DNA from: Drosophila persimilis
Taxonomy: Eukaryota > Arthropoda > Insecta > Diptera > Drosophilidae
Direction: 5' to 3'
Length of the DNA: 64,000 nucleotides
Assembly: GCF_003286085.1 (NCBI RefSeq)
Contig: NW_020825313.1
Span: 4,774,001-4,838,000, forward strand
The position numbers and the translations under genes were made by a program. Below the pieces are notes generated by a model. It made no database searches, was not told where the DNA came from, and saw only the letters and a program-made list of their open reading frames with translations. Shown here piece by piece: positions 56,453 to 64,000 of this stretch. The stretch's first letter is position 1. The number at the start of each line of letters is the position of its first letter.

Positions 56453-57941
56453 CTAATTTGTATGTATGGCCCGCCGAAAAACCGCTCCAGTGCTAGTCCT
56501 TATTTCGACGACCCTGACCATGCCGTCCTCTCCTGCGTGCGTGGCGATGACCATCCCCACGAGCCACTCCTGAGGCGGCAGATTGTCCTCGGCCACGATG
56601 ACGAGGTCTCCTTCCTCGGGGTTCGGTTGCTGGTGCCATTTGCCCCGAATTTGCACCCCCAGGACATATTCGCGGGACCATCGCTGCCAAAACGCTCGCC
56701 TGACTGACGAGACAAGTCGCCATCGCCGCAAACAACTGAGACTCTCCTGGTCCGGAGTCCGCAGTGCTGGGGGGGCGATGAGCGACCCGCCTGTCAGCAG
56801 GTGACCGGGTGTTAGGGCCTCGCCATCGCTGGGATCTTGGCTGATGGCTCCCAGCGGCCTCGAGTTCATTATGGCCTCGATTCCGACGAGGACTGTGGCG
56901 AGCTCTTCGGCGGCTAGGAGCGCGCTGCCTACCGCCCGTAGGAGTAGGCCCTTGGCAGTTTTTACACTTATCTTCCATAGCCCTCCCATGTGAGGAGCTC
57001 GCGGCGGTATGAACGCAAATTCGCATCCGTTTTTTGACCCGAAGTCGCGAATTGTGTCTCCCTGCTCCTTGAGCCTGATCCGCAGAGCGCTGAGATGGCG
57101 GCTCGCTCCGACGCAGTTCGTCCCGTTGTCGCAATGAACGACTTGGGGATATCCTCGGCGCCCGACGAACCTTTGGAAAGCCAACAAAAAACAGTCAGTG
57201 GTTAGATCGGAAACTATTTCTAGGTGAACCGCCTTGGACGCAAAACAAACAAAAAGCGAAATGTATGACTTGTATCCTTCCGCGAATTTTCAATGTCGTG
57301 TGCACTGGTCCACAAAAATCAACGCCGCAAATTGAAAATGGGCGGAGAGCACGGAGTCGATCTGCGGGTAAATTCCCCATGAGTTGCGTCAGCAATCGAG
57401 GCTTGTATTTAAAACAGCGCATACACGATCGAACTGTCTGACGGCAGACCTCCTGAGCGTTCACTATCCAAACGCTCTGTCGAAGGATGCTCACAAGTGC
57501 TCGTGGGCCGACATGAAAATTCGAATGGTGCAGATGACGAATATAGCTTCGCACGAATGGCGAGCGCTTAGTCAAAAGCAGAGGAAACTTGGCATCGTAT
57601 GATATAGGAGCTTTGGCTAGTCGCCCCCCCACTCACAACAACGAAAAGTTGCACCAAGTCCCTGTGTCTTCATGGATGAAAGGGTTCAACCGCTGAATAC
57701 TAGGACCAATTGTAGATCCTTTCCTAACCTTTTCGATTTCTCCTTGATACTCGTGATGCTGGACGATTTCGACAATTTTATAAAAGGCTTCATTGTATTC
57801 GGTCGGTGAGATAGTTTTTTCGAAATTTAGGCTTGGGTCTTTACATTTTCTTATAAAGCGGAACACATACACGAACACTCTAAACAGTTTGAGGTGTGAC
57901 GAGAATCCCTCGATGACATCTAACAGCTCCGAACTTCGCAC
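56453..57941 (-). pseudogene. BEL integrase region, unit 3
   Basis: 57633-57941 and 57195-57632 are in one frame, split by a TGA, with the zinc domain (HLHHSNFHVG, CMRCF) and GVDFCGP. After a small frame-shifting loss, 56453-57187 has HCDNGTNC (C replaces the usual F), GGLWKIS (K where the catalytic Glu is expected) and the DUF5641-type C-terminus. It would join the DNA copy into the genome if intact. Confidence 0.88.
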
Positions 57942-58046
57942 AGCAGCGGTCAGCCCGACCGCAGTCTTCCTCTTTTCCAGCTGAATATCATCGGAGTGTT
58001 CGAATTGAGCGTTCTTGGGCCAGTTTTCTTCTTCCTCTTTCAGAAA

Positions 58047-59999
58047 TTATGGTCCTTCGAACCAAATTGACTGAACGATTTCGTCGACGTCGCAACCTCT
58101 TGAGACAATATCTGCTGGGTTCTGTTTCGTGGGTACATGCCGCCACGTAGCATCATCTGACCACTCTTGAATCTCAGCCACTCTATTTGAAACGAAAGTC
58201 GACAACGACAATGAATGAGACCGGATCCAATGAAGAGTTACCTCTGAATCCGACCAATAAACGACTCGTTCAATGGGCACGTTTAATAGGGGCTTGATTC
58301 TGTGACAGAGATCTGCGAGAAGGTGAGCGGCACATAACACAAGCCTTGGGAGCGTTTTGGTCTTGAGCGGCGCTACTTTGGATTTCGAAGTCAACAATGT
58401 TATTTTTAAACCTTCTGCAGTTCTGCTACGTATATAGACGCACGCTCCATACGCTCTCATGGAGGCGTCAGCAAAGGCATGTATTTGAACCGGTGACATC
58501 GGATCGGAATACACAAACCGAGATATGGATTTGTCTTCCAATTGAGATAGTGTAGTTTTCAACTTATTCCACGCTGTTTCCAAATGCAGCGGGATCGACT
58601 CATCCCAATCTAGTTTGTTAAGCCAAAGCTCCTGCAATAGGATCTTGCCTTTTATAACGATAGGACTTAATAAACCAAGGGGGTCAAACAACTTTGATGT
58701 CACCGATAGTATGTTCCGTTTTGTCGCTCGGAGACCCATAACTGAATTGTCAATTTTGAACTTAAAGGTATCGTCAGTAGGTAACCATGAGATTCCTAAC
58801 GCCTTTGTCGACTCTGAATCCGAGATTGTTATGGGTTTGGCTGTGCTCTCAGATGCGGTGATCTCGGGTGAGTTTGAAAACCACTTAGTCAACTCAAACC
58901 CTGCGGTATGAAGAACCTGAGACACTTCGGACTTAATTGCCCTTAGCTCCTCTACGCATGCAGCACCAGTCAACAAGTCATCGACGTAAAAGTCGGACCC
59001 AATAACGTTAGCAGCTCTAGGGAATGAGAGCTTCGCAGACTCACTCAACCTTTTCAAACACCGGATAGCTAAGAATGGGGCTGGTCCAGTCCCATAGGTT
59101 ACAGTGTTGAGCTTGTATAATCTCAAGGATTCAGAAGGGTCTCTTCTCCACACTATGAGCTGAAACTGCCGATCCGCTTCGTTCACCATCACTTGGCGAT
59201 ACATCTTTTTAACATCAGCAGTCAGGGCAAACCTATGCAGACAGAAACGGAGCAGTGTCGAGTATAATTCCTCTTGAATGGTAGGTCCCACCATCAGAAT
59301 GTCATTTAAGGCCACCTGTGAGGACGTCTTGGACGAAGCATCGAACACGACTCGGAGCTTGGTATACGTACTTTGGGGCCTCAGAACACACTGATGAGAG
59401 ATTACGTAGTGTGGAGTAGAAGGAATCGTATTGTCAGTAGGAGACATATGACCTAAGGAGAGGTACTCTTCCATGAATTCCAAGTACATTTTCTTCAACT
59501 CAGGGTCACGATGCAATCGTCTTTCAAGCGACAAAAACCGCCGTTTCGCAACCTCAAAGGAGTTGCCTAAACAATTTGGATCTGATTTAAACGGGAGCCT
59601 TACTTCGAACCGACCTGATGATAGTACCTGAGTCGTCTTACGATAGTGTTCTTCACATAGCTTGTGCTCAGGTGTGGCAATTTTCTTGGTAGATGGCATT
59701 TCTCCCAGTGACCAAAACTTTTTCAAGGTCCTATCGATGGATACTAGCAACTCTTCACTGCAACTCAAACTGTTTGTAATTTGAGGAGCAGAACTCCTGG
59801 AAACATATTTTCCCGACACAACCCAACCAAGAAGGGTTTTCTGAAGAGTTGGAAACCTTGGACCTTGTTTAATTTGACCAACAGCTAATAATTCAAAGAA
59901 CGATTCTTCTCCAATTAACATATCTATTCTTTGTGGCTTGTAGCAATAAGGGTCTGCCAGTGGTAGGTTCTCTGGGATTCGCCAGTCAGTCACATTCAC
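58047..59999 (-). pseudogene. BEL RT and RNase H, unit 3, open frame of 650 codons
   Basis: RT motifs by residue: RVVFDAS 216-222, ADVKKMY 261-267, YGTGPAPFLA about 302-311 and catalytic YVDD 338-341. RNase H begins about residue 495 with IHAFADASMRAYGAC, followed by VYWSDSEVTLHW and NPADIVSRG. The frame has no break, unlike units 1 and 2. It is the middle part of the Gag-Pol polyprotein, cut off upstream by TAG (60075-60077) and downstream by TAA after WFEGP, so it is scored as a broken gene. Confidence 0.92.
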
Positions 60000-60074
60000 T
60001 GACTGGTCAGAGTGATAACCTGATATTGATTTCAGGATCCAAAAATCAAAGGATAACTCACTACCATTTATTCG

Positions 60075-61607
60075 CTACTTCACCACTGTGTGTATTTTAT
60101 CCTTTACTTGAGAATTAGATTCACCAATTCCAAGCAAGTTAATACAGAACTCCTCTCTACGGATCTGTAAGCGATTAGCGAGGTCCTCGGTAATGAAATT
60201 TGTTTGTGATCCAGAGTCGAGCAGAGCTCTGGCCAGAATGTGTTCACCGCTCTTAGTTCGGATGTTTACGATCGACGTAGCCAGAATTACCCTGTCCAAC
60301 GCTGTCGCATGCAAAACATGTGACGTGGAAGGTTGATTCTGATTTGATGGAGGAGAAGGACTCTCTTGGGGTGGTGGCAACGCGAGACTATTAGCCGACA
60401 CTGTGTATCGATGCAATAATGTATGATGTGAGCGGCTGCACACTCGACATTTATTGGCTTTGCATTTTACAACACCGTGGCCTTTTCGCAGACAATTAAT
60501 GCATAGGGATGCCGACTTAGCAAACTCAAACCTTTGCATCACCGAGAGACGCGAAAATGGAGGGCAATTTGACACTACATGGTCTCCTGAATTGCAGTAG
60601 CTACAAGTTTGCTGAGTTCTACTGTTCGTGGAAGTGGAAGAACAAGTAAATGAACTGCGATTATGTTGCTTGCTTGGCATGACTTTGTCTTGCCTTGGCT
60701 TGGTCGATTCTTCAGCAGACAGATGCTGGTATCGACGATTCAAGACTTTCTCAAAGTCGGACCAAAGCGGCAACTTCTCATAAGTAAGCTGTTCATCCCA
60801 CTTTTGTTTCGTCAGAGGGTCGACTCTGTTTAAAACGAGATGAATGAGCATTGCATTCGAAATTTTTGTATCATCACCGATCAACAGTAACGATCCGAAA
60901 ATCGACGAAACAGTATCGATTAGAGTTCTTAGAGATGATGCAGATTGATGCGATATTGTCGGCAGATTGAATAATGTGGAAATATTATTCGTGAAAATCA
61001 AATAATCGTTGTGATATACTCGTTTTAGGCCAGCCATGGCCTTTCCTCAATTTGCCTCGGTGACTTGGAACGCCTTTATTGTTCCTAATGCTTCATCAGA
61101 GAGGCACGAAATCAAATGATTAAATTTTTCGATCACCGGTATGCTGTTGTCGCTATGGACTAGTCTCTCAAAAAGGCTAATGAAATTTTTGAATTCCGAG
61201 TGTTTACCACTAAATTTGGGTAATGCCAATTTCGGAAGTCTAGCATGAGTTGGGGCTGAAGAAGACACTGGCTTCGTCTCGCTTGCTGCATCAAAGGCGG
61301 CGATAAGCATTATCTTTCCCTTGGTGACAATCGTCAGCTCTTCCAACTCGGCTGCATATGCATCATCACCTGTTATGTCCTCGATTTGCTCCTGCAAATG
61401 GTTAGCCTTTTCAATTGAAGCATTCAAACAATCTAATCTACATTGTAATTCCGGTAATTGCAAAGGAATCGACCCTTGATCTAATCGATCCTCTAAGCGG
61501 CGAATGCTTTTTACTCGACTTTTGAGCTTAATCTTTAAGTCTTCAAGAGTGGATTTACTGTTTTCTGCCATAATATTTGTGTATGAAGATTTTACGCAAC
61601 AAACCAC
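60075..61607 (-). pseudogene. BEL gag and protease, unit 3, with in-frame stops
   Basis: 61047-61607 (186 aa, N-terminal coil and start of DUF1759), a TGA, then 60075-61037 (320 aa) with two zinc knuckles and the LLDSGSQTNFI peptidase. In units 1 and 2 the first stop is TAA at the same codon. Gag forms the particle and the peptidase cuts the polyprotein. Confidence 0.9.
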
Positions 61608-62572
61608 TATTATTTCTATTTATTTATTTATTATTATTATTTTTTTTTTAAATGTTTGAACGAGAACGATAATCGAAAACGAATTTTAATTGAATGTCGA
61701 GGCACGAGGTATCAAGGGAAAGAGTAGTTGCAAGTGACGGCCGAAAACAATATACCCCTTAGATACAGGGTAGCGCGTCACTTGGCAAGTAACAGCCGAA
61801 AAGAATATACCCGTTAGATACAGGGTAGAGCGTCACTTGGCGCACCGTTAAGCTCAAGAGCGGCAACGAAAATTCTCCCAACAAATACAACGCAAGCAGC
61901 AGTGGAGAAGCGAAATAATGCACCGGTGCTGCTGCTTGTATGTATGTGTGGAAACTTTCTATACGCCGTGGCTTGGGTGAACGAACGAACAAACTTTCTT
62001 GTGAGGTTCTAACGACGAGAAAGGTAGAACAAAATAAAGGGGGGGGGGAGGACGACAGTGATTGCAGTAAACGATAGATGTATGTACATATAACTGTTGC
62101 GTCCAAATAGCGGTTCACATATGTCTGTATGTGTCGATATGTATGTATTTATGTGTGTTTAGTTATATTTATGCAATTACTAATAAAATGCATGCAATCA
62201 AGCTCTACTATATGTATATCATACGTCTGTGCCTAGAATTGAAAGCGATGTGCAATGTTTTCAGCACAAGACACCTCAAAGAGAGATCTGAATGTCTTTT
62301 GCTCAGCCTTCAATTTTCTGCACAAATACCTCTGATTCCTCTTTTGGATCTTTGAATCCAACTGCTACTTTCCTGGCTTTATCGCAGGGCATCCCTCGGC
62401 GGTAGCAGAAACTTGCACAAAAATTATTCTTGGCGCGACCGACGCGATGATATTATGCAAATTGATTGCCGATTGACACACACACCACGACGCGGGCAAC
62501 GAATATGTTTGCATATACTGCAATTTCTTGTGTCACTGTCATTTATTGTTGTTGCCTATAATTAACTTTACA
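61608..62572 (-). other. BEL leader, unit 3
   Basis: Non-coding, as in unit 2, with a private 12-bp loss in the GAAAGCGAAAACG stretch near 61912. The primer site follows at 62573-62590. Confidence 0.7.
61731..61840. repeat. 55-bp tandem repeat in BEL leader, unit 3
   Basis: Two 55-bp copies (61731-61785, 61786-61840), same inverted borders CAAGTGAC and GTCACTTG in the first copy. Confidence 0.92.
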
Positions 62573-62971
62573 GTCCACCCGGGGGCGCCATGAAAAATTA
62601 GAAGAGTTTTTCTAATGAATTAACCGAAAACTTTGGGTGGCTGTAATTTAAACTATTTATTCGGCGGGGCGAAAAATTGATACGCTCGATCTATTTCTAT
62701 CTATTTCCTTCACAATTCAAATCTCTTACTCTAGCTAACCTACGGTGGCAAAGCGGGGCGAATTCGCCAAGAGCGAGAGAGCGAGCTTTTATTGCGCTCC
62801 CGCTTTGCCCTAGCCTAACTTACACTAGACTTCATAATTAAGATCAATAACTAATAATCGCCGCCATGGATGGAAGGTCACGCAACACGCTTAATAGCTT
62901 AACAGTAATCGTGGAATTAGCCATTTATTGTCATATAAAGTTTCTATGTTGCAAGCTTTGCAATAAATAAA

Positions 62972-63283
62972 CGAGGGAGAACGTTGTGAGTTACATAGTC
63001 GGTACGACTCTCCTCCGCCAGACGGCGCTAACATTGAACGACACGACAAAGAGTGCGTAGCGACAGAAAATGGTTTTGTTACTTTTGGCTTTAATAATAA
63101 TCCGATCTGATCCAAATTCGGAAGTCTGGTACATATGGTCATTCTCTATGATTGCGGATGCCACAGATTTTCGTCCTTTGCGGAGCAGAAGTGAGTGGCG
63201 CCATTCCTTACGATTCCTTACACAGATCAATTTTCACCACAAATCTAATATACCCCTATACTCATTTTGAGTATCGGGTATAA
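62972..63283 (-). mobile_element. INE-1-like piece 1, unit 3
   Basis: Same internally deleted form as units 1 and 2. Confidence 0.78.
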
Positions 63284-63925
63284 CGAGGGGGAACGCTGTG
63301 ACCGCGGCGACCGCAACTCAAGATTTATACCCGATACTTAGTCAGTACGGCTCTTCTCCGGCAGACACCGCTAATATTAAACGACACGACAAAGAGTGCG
63401 TGCGAGAATGACAGATAATCTGGGCGTGTCGTCAGGCGCTGAAAATTGATTCGTTCCTTTCGGCTATAAAAATGATCCCATCTGATCCAGATTCAGCAAT
63501 CTGATAGATATGGTCATTCTCTATGAGTTTTCTAGTATGTTCAATATTGTGGATGCCACAGATTTTCGTCGTTTGTGGGGGCGTAAGGGAGTGGGGCGAA
63601 ATTTTGAAACAAACTTGTCAAGGTCCGATATCACAGGAGTGTGGATTATAGATACTGAGATCCTTGAATTCAAATTTTTCAATAGGCAAAGTCGACCATG
63701 AAACCTGTGTGTTAGAGAGAGACAGAGTGAGAGAGAATGACGTTTTCTTGATTCTGGCTATAATATTTAAAAGATCTGGTTCAGATTTTGCACTTTAGAA
63801 GATATATTCATCCTCTACGATTCGGCTTCTTCTGTTTTCTTGTATCTTTGAAATTGTGGATGCCACAGATTTTCGCCCTTTGTGGGGGTGGAAGTGGGCG
63901 GGGCGAAGTTTTAAAATATTCTTGT
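63284..63925 (-). mobile_element. INE-1-like piece 2, unit 3
   Basis: Same form as unit 2 piece 2. The window ends 75 bp later inside the unidentified segment. Confidence 0.73.
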
Positions 63926-64000
63926 TTAGTGGACGTTGACATGCAATGACTACATATTTCAAGAGGCGATGCAATTACTGCACCGTCAAATGGCCCGTGT

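Larger units (their letters stand above)
56094..62887 (-). mobile_element. BEL/Pao LTR retrotransposon, unit 3, most complete
   Basis: 6794 bp, target repeats CGCTT (56089-56093 and 62888-62892). LTRs 56094-56404 (311 bp) and 62591-62887 (297 bp). gag, protease, RT and RNase H run in one frame, interrupted only by two stop codons. This is the best copy for judging the original gene order. Confidence 0.93.
55633..62904 (+). mobile_element. Solo LTR of 473-bp family, split by BEL, unit 3
   Basis: LTR parts 55633-56093 and 62893-62904 (473 bp), target repeats GTAAT at 55628-55632 and 62905-62909. Confidence 0.92.

Noticed and set aside
1-64000. CRISPR arrays, tRNA or rRNA genes, bacterial operons
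   Set aside because: No regularly spaced short repeats and no cloverleaf or rRNA motifs were recognised; the content is eukaryotic mobile DNA.

Overview
The window looks like insect (Drosophila-type) heterochromatin. I find no single-copy host gene that is complete and no bacterial-type gene. The families present are INE-1/DINE-1-like elements (terminal TTATACCCGATACTC, CCTTTGTGGGGGCGG motifs), BEL/Pao and Ty3/gypsy LTR retrotransposons, RNase H-bearing non-LTR elements of LOA/I type, a CR1-like remnant, and copies of the last exon of the nuclear gene for mitochondrial ribosomal protein L3 (mRpL3). The exact species cannot be read from the sequence.

Layout. The backbone is a core unit of about 5.3-5.6 kb, repeated four times head to tail. 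The same gag anchor lies at 606, 17402, 31845 and 52507. Each unit carries, left to right, a decayed Pao-like element (minus), the mRpL3 last exon with its 3' UTR (minus), about 0.65 kb of intron-like DNA, two tandem INE-1 pieces, and a CR1-like deletion derivative (minus). The units differ in length because of later insertions.

Unit 0 (1-17 kb) holds a nearly intact LOA-like element (2593-7955) and a gypsy element, possibly of the mdg3 group (8155-13991). Both hit mRpL3 sequence. The gypsy element is itself broken by a 473-bp solo LTR (8967-9439). Units 1-3 share a different event: a solo LTR of the same 473-bp family, into which a complete BEL element then jumped (20907-29551, 40703-47394, 56094-62887). 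Unit 1 BEL also carries a 2-kb INE-1 composite. Unit 2 adds a second LOA-like element (33865-39145) and a full-length INE-1 (48608-49707). A third, internally deleted LOA-like element (50893-52344) interrupts the Pao remnant of unit 3. The window ends inside the INE-1 pair of unit 3.

How it fits together. Most target-site duplications can be read by comparing filled and empty units: 4 bp for gypsy, 5 bp for BEL and its solo LTRs, 12-13 bp for the LOA-like elements, none for INE-1. This gives a relative insertion history. Shared and private mutations give conflicting groupings along the unit, which points to unequal exchange or gene conversion between units. No host gene here appears able to make a full protein. 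The LOA-like ORF2 at 2708-6313 (1201 codons) is the only long open frame with all its enzymatic domains.
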